64,000 nucleotides of DNA from an uncultured Lachnospiraceae bacterium. GTDB taxonomy: Bacteria; Bacillota; Clostridia; Lachnospirales; Lachnospiraceae. The stretch is from positions 1-64,000 of the forward strand of contig CADCII010000006.1 in the NCBI GenBank assembly GCA_902801515.1, read 5' to 3'. The notes under the pieces were generated by a model. The model was not told the DNA's origin and made no database searches. It saw only the letters and a program-made list of their open reading frames with translations. The position numbers and the translations under genes were made by a program. Positions 8,187 to 15,730 of the stretch are shown here, piece after piece. The stretch's first letter is position 1. Every line of letters begins with the position of its first letter.

Positions 8187-10373
8187 TTGAAGATCAAATA
8201 CAGAACAGTTCTGTGTATTATTCTTACGACCGCAGTTGCGGTGTCTGGTGCCCTGCCTTATCCCGGCAGGGAGCTTTTGGCTGAAGAAGAGTTTTTCATT
8301 GTGGAGGAGAACGGGGAAAAGGACCAGGAAAATGTGGCATCGGATACAGCAGATGATCCGGATGACGGGCCTCAGCAGCAGGATGGCGAATGGTTCCTTC
8401 CCGGCGAATCCGGACAGGATATGAATACTCCGGCAAGTCCGTTTGATCCTGAGGAATCAGAAACTCTCTATTCTCCGGAAGAGACTGAAGCTGAAACAGA
8501 TACAGGAACAGAAGCCGATCCTTCCCGAAATCCTGAAGCAGAGGATGAGCTTATCAATCCGGATGCAGGCGAGTCCGGTACGGGTGAAGAGGGATCTGAA
8601 GAGACAGAAACTGAGTTGCTGGAGAGCGCGGAAGAGGTGACGGACAGCGCACCTGTCTATATAACCGTGAAGCTCGGACAGCAAAACAGCAAATATACCC
8701 TGTACTGTGTTTTTCACCTTAGAAAAGACGGGGAGAAAGGCTGGTCAGATCTTAAATTCGATCAGGCAGGCAATCCTTACCAGGCCGGGGTACAGAGTAC
8801 AATAAGCGGACTGGAATACGGTACAGATTACTGGATCAAGGTATCTGTTCCTCACTATACGGACAGTAAGGAATATAAGATCAGTGTCAGTGAAGATGGG
8901 ACAGTGCAGATTGACGGTAATGAAACAGAGTATCTGACATTGACCTTAAGTGTTGCCCGGTACATGGAAAAGAGCGACCTGACAAAGATTTCTCTGACCG
9001 GTCTGAATAAAATATCCGGCACTACCGTACTGGAGGGAGGGACAGCCACGAAGTCGTTTCTGCTGTCTGCGTTTCTTGCCAGGGGGAATGCGCTGAACAA
9101 GCTCGTTCTTCTGAGATTGAACGATTATTCTGTGATCAGGACGGAAGCTGCCCAATACGCACTCGAACATGCCAATGACATGACATATATAGCATCCCAG
9201 GACAGGGTCTATGTCATGCCGATGGATAATACAAACAGGGTCATCTTCCTGAACGGGACAACCCTCGCATTTGAAGGAGAGCAGGTTCTCGGACAGAATT
9301 ATCATGCAGTTGCGTGGGATGAGGCGTCCGGCTGCTTCTTCTGTGTTTATGAAGGGCCTGAAGGGATCATATGCGATGTCCTTAACTCAGATATGTCTGA
9401 GGTTATACGATCCTTCCCAATCCATACAAACCTGACATACCAGGGTGCGGCTGCGTATAATTTCATGCTTTACTACACCTGCTGGGAGCGCGGATCGACC
9501 AGTGCCTATCAGGCAGTATATGACGGTGTGCTGAAGGCAAATGACAATGTCATATATGTCTATGACATCTACGGCAATCTGTGCAAGACTTATTACATTG
9601 AGGGCGGGAGCAGCAAGTCAGAGCTGGAGACACTATCATTTGTTAACGGGCGGATGATTCTGCAGTTTAATGAGAAGCCTTATATAGCAGGCTATTACCG
9701 GGTGGATCCCATCCCGGCCTATGTGAATCTGTCTGTACCCGTAACACAGAACGGAAAACCAGCGGCGGAAGGTGCGTATACAGCGGTACTGAAGAGAAAC
9801 GGAAAAACGGAGAAGGAACTGAAGTGCAGCGGCGGCGCATTTACAGCGTCAAAGGTGTCCATAACAGAACCCGGCTCCTACACATTTACGATCAGTGAGA
9901 AGAGTGGTTCTTCACCCGACAATTATGTCTATGATACAGCTGACGTAAACTTCACAGTTACAGCACTATACGATCCGTACACAAATGCGCTGACCACGAA
10001 GGTATCTGCTCCGTCAAGATCTCAGGTCACCAATACAAAACTGACAAAGGCAGAGCGTAAGAAGATCAGGGAGCTTAAGAAACAGCGTGTAACAGTCGTG
10101 AAAGCGAAAGCGAAATCCTCTGGGCTGAAACTGAAATGGAGGAAGATCCGTTTTGGAAAAGGAAAGGTATCCGGATACAGGGTCCAGATCTGCAGGAATA
10201 AGAAGTTCCGGGGCGGGACACTGCAGACGATCAATACAGCCGGAACAAGCCTGACAATCCGGAATCTTGCAGCGGGAAAAACCTACTATGTCCGTATCCG
10301 GGCATGCAGGAAAGTGGGGGTAAAAACCTTCTGCTCAAAGTGGTCTGCAAAGAAGAAAGTGCGTATCCGCTGA
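8187..10373 (+). CDS. Large secreted surface protein with C-terminal fibronectin type III domain
   Basis: 728 residues from a TTG codon placed 6 bases after AAGAGGAGAA; the in-frame ATG at 8160 lies upstream of that site and lacks one of its own. A Sec signal (VLCIILTTAVAVSGA) is followed by about 120 residues rich in Glu, Asp, Thr and Ser, a beta-rich middle region with no recognised domain, and a C-terminal FN3 domain (about residues 640-728; GLKLKWRKIRF...GYRVQIC...YYVRIRAC). No LPXTG motif or wall-binding repeat is visible, so attachment is unknown. The middle region has a WDEASGCFFC / VYVYDIYGN pattern that could be a beta-propeller, but this is a guess. Likely a surface or matrix protein. 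Confidence 0.6.
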   Translation: MKIKYRTVLCIILTTAVAVSGALPYPGRELLAEEEFFIVEENGEKDQENVASDTADDPDDGPQQQDGEWFLPGESGQDMNTPASPFDPEESETLYSPEETEAETDTGTEADPSRNPEAEDELINPDAGESGTGEEGSEETETELLESAEEVTDSAPVYITVKLGQQNSKYTLYCVFHLRKDGEKGWSDLKFDQAGNPYQAGVQSTISGLEYGTDYWIKVSVPHYTDSKEYKISVSEDGTVQIDGNETEYLTLTLSVARYMEKSDLTKISLTGLNKISGTTVLEGGTATKSFLLSAFLARGNALNKLVLLRLNDYSVIRTEAAQYALEHANDMTYIASQDRVYVMPMDNTNRVIFLNGTTLAFEGEQVLGQNYHAVAWDEASGCFFCVYEGPEGIICDVLNSDMSEVIRSFPIHTNLTYQGAAAYNFMLYYTCWERGSTSAYQAVYDGVLKANDNVIYVYDIYGNLCKTYYIEGGSSKSELETLSFVNGRMILQFNEKPYIAGYYRVDPIPAYVNLSVPVTQNGKPAAEGAYTAVLKRNGKTEKELKCSGGAFTASKVSITEPGSYTFTISEKSGSSPDNYVYDTADVNFTVTALYDPYTNALTTKVSAPSRSQVTNTKLTKAERKKIRELKKQRVTVVKAKAKSSGLKLKWRKIRFGKGKVSGYRVQICRNKKFRGGTLQTINTAGTSLTIRNLAAGKTYYVRIRACRKVGVKTFCSKWSAKKKVRIR

Positions 10374-10398
10374 AGCGGATGTTATATCATGACTGTTC

Positions 10399-10427
10399 TT
10401 GCCTTTACAGTGTTAAAGTGCTATAAT
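10399..10427 (+). promoter_or_regulatory. Sigma-A-type promoter for the liv operon
   Basis: TTGCCT (10399-10404), 17-bp spacer, perfect TATAAT (10422-10427), 50 bases before the livJ start, in the only gap between the surface-protein gene and livJ. Confidence 0.75.
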
Positions 10428-10476
10428 GCGAAACATGTAGTCCACGTGTATTCCCAGGAGAAGGAGGGGTACTATT

Positions 10477-11625
10477 ATGAAGAAACTGGTTGCTTTGACA
10501 TGTGTTCTTGCAATGGCTCTGTCCGGAGCGGCAATGGCTGACACCATCACGATCGGTGTATTCGAGCCGGCATCAGGCGACAACGGCGCAGGCGGAAAGC
10601 AGGAAGTTCTTGGTATGCAGTATGCCAATTCCGTACAGCCGACCGTTGAGGTTGACGGCGTCGAGTATGATGTGGCACTGAACATCGTTGATAATGAGTC
10701 TTCAACGGACAAGGCTACTTCCGCTGCAACAGCAGCTGCTGAAGGCGCAAGCGTAGTTCTCGGCTCCTATGGTTCCGCAGTATCTATCGCAGCAGGCGAT
10801 ATCTTCAAGAGCGCAGGCGTAGGTGCGATCGGTGTTACCTGCACAAACCCGCAGGTCACAGAAGGAAATGACAACTACTTCCGTATCTGCTTCCTGGATC
10901 CGTTCCAGGGCACAGTCCTCGCGAACTATGCGAATGATGCCATCGGTGCCAAGAAGGCATATGTCCTCACCAAGCTCGGTGACGACTATTCCGCAGGCCT
11001 TGGCCATTACTTCAGCGCAGCCTTCAAGGATCTGGGCGGCGAAGTAATCGAGGAGACATTCCCGCCTGAAACTGCTGACTTCACTTCCTACATCGCGACC
11101 GCGAAGAACGAAGGCGTTGATGTTATCATGGCTCCGACCTCTACCGAGGCTGCTCAGCTGATCATCGAAGCTGCTTCCACACAGGGCGTTACCGTTCCGC
11201 TGCTGGCAGGCGATACCTGGGATTCCAACGTTATCCTGAGCGCGGCTGAGGGCAAGGACATCCAGGTCTATGTCACCACATTCTATCAGGAAGGCGCAGA
11301 CGAAGACTTTGACGCAGGAATCAAAGAGTATATCAACGGCGATTCCACCGCTCTGGCAAACAACGGCGGCGACGATACCATCGCAGCTGTTTCCGCAATG
11401 GGATACGATGCATACTTTGTAGCACTTGAGTGCATCAAGAATGCAGGATCCACCGATCCGGCAGATGTTCTTGCAGCGATCGCGGATACTACTTATGACG
11501 GCGTTACCGGCCACATCGAGTTCGGTGAGAACGGCGATGCAGTCCGCAGTGAAGCAGTCGTCAAGCAGGCAAACAACGAGACAGGCACATGGGAATTCGT
11601 AGCGACACAGGGTGTCAGCGAGTAA
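10477..11625 (+). CDS. livJ: Branched-chain amino acid ABC transporter substrate-binding protein
   Basis: 382 residues of the periplasmic-binding-protein type I leucine-binding family: TIGVFEPASGDNGAGG at the mature N-terminus, NIVDNESSTDKATSAA near residue 70, VVLGSYGSAVSIA near 88 and the distal GYDAYFVALECIKNAG. It captures Leu/Ile/Val-type ligands outside the cell and delivers them to LivHM. The signal peptide reads MKKLVALTCVLAMALSGAAM and is followed by ADT; it has a signal peptidase I-like AMA site rather than a convincing lipobox (the only Cys is at residue 9, preceded by ALT). That is odd for a Gram-positive binding protein. First gene of livJHMGF, separated from livH by a hairpin that may lower downstream expression. 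Confidence 0.92.
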   Translation: MKKLVALTCVLAMALSGAAMADTITIGVFEPASGDNGAGGKQEVLGMQYANSVQPTVEVDGVEYDVALNIVDNESSTDKATSAATAAAEGASVVLGSYGSAVSIAAGDIFKSAGVGAIGVTCTNPQVTEGNDNYFRICFLDPFQGTVLANYANDAIGAKKAYVLTKLGDDYSAGLGHYFSAAFKDLGGEVIEETFPPETADFTSYIATAKNEGVDVIMAPTSTEAAQLIIEAASTQGVTVPLLAGDTWDSNVILSAAEGKDIQVYVTTFYQEGADEDFDAGIKEYINGDSTALANNGGDDTIAAVSAMGYDAYFVALECIKNAGSTDPADVLAAIADTTYDGVTGHIEFGENGDAVRSEAVVKQANNETGTWEFVATQGVSE

Positions 11626-11660
11626 TCAGGGCCTGAATCAGTCTGGTCAACAGAACCAAG

Positions 11661-11692
11661 AAGAGGCTGCATGATCAAGTGCAGCCTCTTTT
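11661..11692 (+). terminator. Hairpin with short T-tail between livJ and livH
   Basis: AAGAGGCTGCA pairs with TGCAGCCTCTT around an 8-base loop and ends in TTTT. Inside an operon such a structure commonly ends part of the transcripts, giving more binding protein than permease. Confidence 0.75.
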
Positions 11693-11740
11693 GAACTTAG
11701 TAACCGGCAGAACTGCCGGCAGAATCAGAAGGATTAGAGT

Positions 11741-12625
11741 ATGGATTTCCTGTCAAAGAATTTACCTTATCTGCTCGCGGGAATCTCAGTGGGCGGCCAG
11801 TATGCGCTGATCGCTATCGGTTATACGATGGTGTACGGCATTCTGCGTCTGATCAACTTTGCCCATGGTGACATCTTTATGGTCGCCGGACTGGTAACGA
11901 TCTATTCCACAACGGTCTTTCCACTGTATATTTCCATCCCGCTGACAATCATTGTGACGGTTATACTCGGTATGTCAATCGAGAAGATCGCATACAGGCC
12001 GCTTCGCAATTCACCCAGAATGTCGGTTATGATCTCGGCCATCGGCGTTTCCTATCTGCTCCAGAATCTGGCGCTGTATATCACAGGCGGTCTGGCGCAG
12101 GTCTATCCGACGATCCCGTTTATCTCAAGCCCGATCACGATTGGTCCGGCGACGACCAAGGTCGTTACGATCCTTACACCGATCCTGATGATCATTCTTG
12201 TTATTGCACTGATGCAGCTGATCAACCATACGAAGATAGGTATGGCCATGCGTTCCGTTTCGACTGACTTTGAGACAAGCCGTCTGATGGGCATCAACGT
12301 CAATAACGTCATTTCCATGACATTTATCATCGGATCTTTCCTTGCCGCGATCGGATCGCTTCTGTATTTCTCGAACTATCCGTCGGTAATTCCGACATCC
12401 GGAGCCATGCCGGGACTCAAGGCTTTCGTCGCGGCTGTATTCGGAGGAATCGGGTCTATACCCGGCGCCGTTCTCGGAGCTATGCTGATCGGTATCGTAG
12501 AGAACCTGATCAAGGGTGTGGGATGGACGACCTTCTCGGATGCATTTACCTTTGTATTGCTGATTCTTGTACTGCTGTTCAAGCCGACCGGTCTGTTCGG
12601 TGAAGCAGCGACAGATAAGGTCTGA
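11741..12625 (+). CDS. livH: Branched-chain amino acid ABC transporter permease LivH
   Basis: 294-residue integral membrane protein, normal length. The N-terminal GGQYALIAIGYTMVYGILRL and INFAHGDIFMVAG motifs identify the LivH permease family, and the C-terminal GLKAFVAAVFGGIGSIPGA matches the coupling region that contacts the ATPases. It forms the membrane channel with LivM. Start ATG follows AGAAGGATTAGAGT. It is 115 bases after livJ, behind the internal hairpin, and 15 bases before livM. Confidence 0.93.
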   Translation: MDFLSKNLPYLLAGISVGGQYALIAIGYTMVYGILRLINFAHGDIFMVAGLVTIYSTTVFPLYISIPLTIIVTVILGMSIEKIAYRPLRNSPRMSVMISAIGVSYLLQNLALYITGGLAQVYPTIPFISSPITIGPATTKVVTILTPILMIILVIALMQLINHTKIGMAMRSVSTDFETSRLMGINVNNVISMTFIIGSFLAAIGSLLYFSNYPSVIPTSGAMPGLKAFVAAVFGGIGSIPGAVLGAMLIGIVENLIKGVGWTTFSDAFTFVLLILVLLFKPTGLFGEAATDKV

Positions 12626-12640
12626 GAAAGGAGGACAGTC

Positions 12641-13708
12641 ATGACGAAGAAAAAAGACACAATCGCTGCAATAGTCCTCCTGGCAGCTGCGTTCGCGCTG
12701 GTAGCGCTGCTTGACAAGGTACTTCCTGCCACGGGGATCATCATGACGGTACTCAAGAAGGGCTGCATCTATTCTCTGGTGGCGGTCTCTATGAACCTTC
12801 TGAATGGTTTCACCGGACTGTTCAGTCTGGGGCAGGCAGGCTTTATGCTGATCGGCGGTTATACTTATGCGATTCTGACGATCCCTCCTGCAGACAGGGC
12901 ATCCGTGTACCAGTACTTTGACGGCGGTATCATCCAGTTTGCAATTCCGTTCTGGGCCGGCCTGATCGCTGCCGGACTGGTGGCTGCGTTCCTTGCATGG
13001 CTGATCGGTCTTCCGGTCCTGCGCCTCAAGAGCGATTATCTTGCCATCGCGACGCTCGGTTTTGCCGAGATCATGCGTGCGATCTTCCAGTGGGATAAAC
13101 TCGGCCCGCTGACAAACGGCTCCAACATGCTCAGGAAATATCCCAGCTTCTCGACACTGATGTTCCCGTTTGCGGTAGCGGTGATCTGTATTGCAGTGAT
13201 CGTACTGCTGATCAATTCTTCCTTCGGAAGAGCCTTCAAGGCGATCAGGGATGATGAAGTGGCGGCCGAAGCCATGGGTATCAATCTGGCGCATCATAAA
13301 CGGATGAGTTTCTGCATCTCCAGCTTTTTTGCCGGAGTCGGCGGAGCTCTGCTGGCAATGTACCAGACAACCATCCAGGCACAGGCATTCAAGTCCAACA
13401 TGACCTATGAGATCCTTCTGATCGTAGTTATCGGAGGACTTGGCTCTGTGACAGGATCTGTCCTTGCAACATTCCTGTTCTATGCGGCATCCGAGTGGTG
13501 GCTGAGATTCCTGGATTCTCCGCTGATGATCGGCTCTTTCCAGGTTCCGCTGCTCCGTTCCGGATTCCGCAAGGTCGTATTCTCCGTCGTCATCATGCTG
13601 ATCGTGCTGTTCGCACGTCAGGGTATCATGGGCGACCATGAATTTTCGCTCTCGGGATTGATGAAACTGTTTGGACGCAAGGGAAAGGAGGCTTCCGCAA
13701 ATGAGTGA
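12641..13708 (+). CDS. livM: Branched-chain amino acid ABC transporter permease LivM
   Basis: 355 residues with about eight to ten membrane segments. SLVAVSMNLLNGFTGLFSLG and QAGFMLIGGYTYA near residue 50 are LivM hallmarks, with DYLAIATLGFAEIMRAI near 130 and IVVIGGLGSVTGSV near 265. Second permease subunit of the Liv importer. Ribosome site AAAGGAGG. Its end overlaps the livG start by 8 bases, so the two are translationally coupled. Confidence 0.93.
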   Translation: MTKKKDTIAAIVLLAAAFALVALLDKVLPATGIIMTVLKKGCIYSLVAVSMNLLNGFTGLFSLGQAGFMLIGGYTYAILTIPPADRASVYQYFDGGIIQFAIPFWAGLIAAGLVAAFLAWLIGLPVLRLKSDYLAIATLGFAEIMRAIFQWDKLGPLTNGSNMLRKYPSFSTLMFPFAVAVICIAVIVLLINSSFGRAFKAIRDDEVAAEAMGINLAHHKRMSFCISSFFAGVGGALLAMYQTTIQAQAFKSNMTYEILLIVVIGGLGSVTGSVLATFLFYAASEWWLRFLDSPLMIGSFQVPLLRSGFRKVVFSVVIMLIVLFARQGIMGDHEFSLSGLMKLFGRKGKEASANE

Positions 13709-14552
13709 TTCTAATGCGAATGTGCTCCGCCTGGAACATATCACCATGCAGTTTGGCGGTGTTGTTGCTGTAAATGATTTCTCCATGGAAGTCAATCAGG
13801 GCGAGATCGTCGCGCTGATCGGTCCTAACGGTGCAGGAAAGACGACTGCGTTCAACGTGATCACGGGCGTCTATGAGCCGACAAACGGGATCGTGTACTT
13901 CAATGGTGAACCGATCGTCGAGAACTATCCGAGAGGCAAGATGAAGAAGCTTTATCTCGGAGACCAGGCGATGGCCTGTGACAAGGTCATTTCCAAAACT
14001 CCCGACAAGATCACAAAGCTCGGGATTGCCCGGACTTTCCAGAATATCAGGCTGTTCAAAAAGATGACGGTCTTTGAAAATGTTCTGATCGCGCGGCATA
14101 TGCGTTCGAAGGCGAATTTCATGTCCGCCACCTTGCGGCTGAATGCCCAGGAGGAACAGGCAAACCGTGAGAAGACGCTGGAACTGCTTAAACTTGTCGG
14201 TCTGGAGAGCCTGAAGGATGATCTCGCGACCTCTCTTCCCTATGGTAAGCAGAGGAGACTGGAGATTGCGAGAGCTCTTGCCACGGAGCCGACGCTGCTG
14301 CTGCTCGATGAGCCTGCAGCCGGAATGAATCCGCAGGAGACTCTTGAACTGGCATCTTTCATCCGGGAGATCAAAGACAAGTTCAACCTGACAGTATTTG
14401 TCATTGAGCATCATATGGATCTGGTCATGGAGATCTCGGACCGTATTTACGTTCTTGATTTCGGTAAGATGATCGCCAGCGGAACTCCTGAAGAGATCCA
14501 GAGTAACCAGCATGTAATCGACGCGTATCTGGGGGTGCAGGAAGATGAGTGA
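13701..14552 (+). CDS. livG: Branched-chain amino acid ABC transporter ATP-binding protein LivG
   Basis: 283 residues. Walker A GPNGAGKTT near residue 39, GIARTFQNIRLF (Q-loop region) near 110, signature LPYGKQRRLEIARAL near 178, Walker B LLLLDEPAAGMNP and a switch histidine in FVIEHHMDLV. The insertion between Walker A and the Q-loop is typical of LivG. It powers LivHM together with LivF. Start chosen at the ATG after GGAGGCTTCCGCAA; an in-frame ATG at 13671 is deep inside livM. Ends overlapping livF by 8 bases. Confidence 0.93.
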   Translation: MSDSNANVLRLEHITMQFGGVVAVNDFSMEVNQGEIVALIGPNGAGKTTAFNVITGVYEPTNGIVYFNGEPIVENYPRGKMKKLYLGDQAMACDKVISKTPDKITKLGIARTFQNIRLFKKMTVFENVLIARHMRSKANFMSATLRLNAQEEQANREKTLELLKLVGLESLKDDLATSLPYGKQRRLEIARALATEPTLLLLDEPAAGMNPQETLELASFIREIKDKFNLTVFVIEHHMDLVMEISDRIYVLDFGKMIASGTPEEIQSNQHVIDAYLGVQEDE

Positions 14553-15366
14553 TAAGAATATAAATGTTGCATCCACGGGTAATACCGTCGGAAAAGTCAC
14601 GTCGGCAGGCGGTCCGGGATTCGGAAATAAACGCTCGGAAGGACTGTCCGGCAAGATTCTCCTGAAGGTCAGCGACCTGAAGGTATCCTACGGCGGAATT
14701 GAGGCTGTCCGCGGCATCAGCTTTGACGTCCCGGAGGGAGAGATCGTGACGCTGATCGGCGCGAACGGCGCCGGCAAGAGTTCAACCCTCCGTTCTATAG
14801 TCGGTCTGGAGAAGCCGGCGTCGGGGAGTATTACATTCAATGGAATGGAACTGACCTCGATGGGTACTGAACAGATCGTGAAAAACGGAATTACGCTGGT
14901 ACCGGAAGGGCGCCGTGTGTTCGTCAATCTGTCGGTCTATGAGAATCTGCGTATGGGCGCTTATCTTCGCAACGACGATCTGGCCAAGGATCTGGACTGG
15001 GTCTATTCCCTGTTCCCGAGGCTGAAGGAGAGACACTGGCAGGCGGCAGGCACGCTGTCAGGCGGTGAACAGCAGATGCTCGCGATCGCCCGCGCTCTGA
15101 TGAGCCGTCCGCAGATGATCATGATGGACGAGCCCTCACTGGGACTTGCACCGATCATCGTGCAGGAAGTGTTCGATATTATCCGTGAGATCAACCATCA
15201 GGGTATGACGATCCTGCTGGTTGAGCAGAATGCGAACATGGCGCTGAAGGCTGCCGATAAGGGGTATGTCATGGAGACCGGCCGCATTACGCTGAGCGGA
15301 ACCGGCAAGGATCTGGCGGAGAACCAGGAGGTCAAGGAGGCTTATCTGGGTAAGTCGCGCAAGTAG
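14545..15366 (+). CDS. livF: Branched-chain amino acid ABC transporter ATP-binding protein LivF
   Basis: 273 residues; Walker A GANGAGKSST near residue 72, signature LSGGEQQMLAIARALM near 173, Walker B MIMMDEPSLGLAP, switch region ILLVEQN. It pairs with LivG. Typical LivF is about 235 residues; this one begins with roughly 37 extra residues rich in Gly/Ser/Asn before the usual LLKVSDLKVSYGGIEAV. The first ATG overlaps the livG stop and follows GGTGCAGGAAG, so the extension is probably translated, although an internal start cannot be excluded. Last gene of the operon. Confidence 0.92.
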   Translation: MSDKNINVASTGNTVGKVTSAGGPGFGNKRSEGLSGKILLKVSDLKVSYGGIEAVRGISFDVPEGEIVTLIGANGAGKSSTLRSIVGLEKPASGSITFNGMELTSMGTEQIVKNGITLVPEGRRVFVNLSVYENLRMGAYLRNDDLAKDLDWVYSLFPRLKERHWQAAGTLSGGEQQMLAIARALMSRPQMIMMDEPSLGLAPIIVQEVFDIIREINHQGMTILLVEQNANMALKAADKGYVMETGRITLSGTGKDLAENQEVKEAYLGKSRK

Positions 15367-15387
15367 ATTCGAATAAAATGTATAATG

Positions 15388-15456
15388 GAGACATAACAGG
15401 GGTACCCTTCGCGCTTAGTCTAAAATGCGCGCGGCCGGGTACCCCTGTTATGTCTC
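15388..15456 (+). repeat. Structured palindromic element R1
   Basis: A perfect 20-bp inverted repeat (15388-15407 with 15437-15456), outer part GAGACATAACAGGGGTACCC, encloses an inner CGCGC/GCGCG stem and the 12-base loop TTAGTCTAAAAT. It is the best formed of three related elements in the livF-telA gap. A TATAAT lies immediately upstream (15381-15386), without a clear -35. Confidence 0.85.
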
Positions 15457-15506
15457 TCGCCACTCAGCTTAGCCTCACACGTATGATTATTGCTATCGAC
15501 GTCCTA

Positions 15507-15559
15507 ACAGGGGTATCCTCCGTGCTTAGTCTGAATGCGCACATCCGGATACCCCCTGT
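15507..15559 (+). repeat. Structured palindromic element R2
   Basis: Same architecture and orientation as R1: outer arms ACAGGGGTATCC and GGATACCCCCTGT (one extra C), inner GTGC/GCAC stem, loop TTAGTCTGAAT. Relative to R1, TACCC has become TATCC while the partner changed from GGGTA to GGATA, so pairing is kept. Confidence 0.8.
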
Positions 15560-15590
15560 GTCGTTCGTCTCCGAAGCGACGCACTAATCA

Positions 15591-15660
15591 ACGTCGTTAC
15601 AGGGGTTCCCAAACACGCGCATTTTAGACTAAGCGCGGTGGGAACCCCTGTAAAAGACGT
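15591..15660 (-). repeat. Structured palindromic element R3 (inverted)
   Basis: Opposite orientation to R1 and R2. Read on the minus strand: ACAGGGGTTCCC, CGCGC, TTAGTCTAAAAT, GCGCG, then GGGAACCCCTGT. The outer arms differ again from R1 (TTCCC with GGGAA), with pairing preserved. A further ACGTC/GACGT pair (15591-15595 with 15656-15660) extends the stem past a small internal loop. Confidence 0.8.
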
Positions 15661-15674
15661 CTCTGTTGAGTCGC

Positions 15675-15715
15675 CAGAAAACAGACACACGTCTAGGAAC
15701 TCTGTCTGTTTTCTG
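15675..15715. repeat. 13-bp perfect inverted repeat at the 3' end of telA
   Basis: CAGAAAACAGACA (15675-15687) pairs with TGTCTGTTTTCTG (15703-15715) around a 15-base loop. It lies 16 bases beyond the telA stop on telA's strand, where a terminator would be expected, but no T-tract follows. The loop contains GTCTA, also found in R1-R3, so it could instead be a diverged fourth element. Confidence 0.65.
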
Positions 15716-15730
15716 TGCCTTAGCGGAGTG

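Noticed and set aside
12125..13795. 556-residue minus-strand frame across livH-livM
   Set aside because: Antisense shadow of two clear permease genes; composition is typical of reverse-read membrane protein codons.
15388..15660. Retron ncRNA
   Set aside because: No reverse transcriptase is in the window and the copies are tandem and partly inverted, unlike msr-msd.
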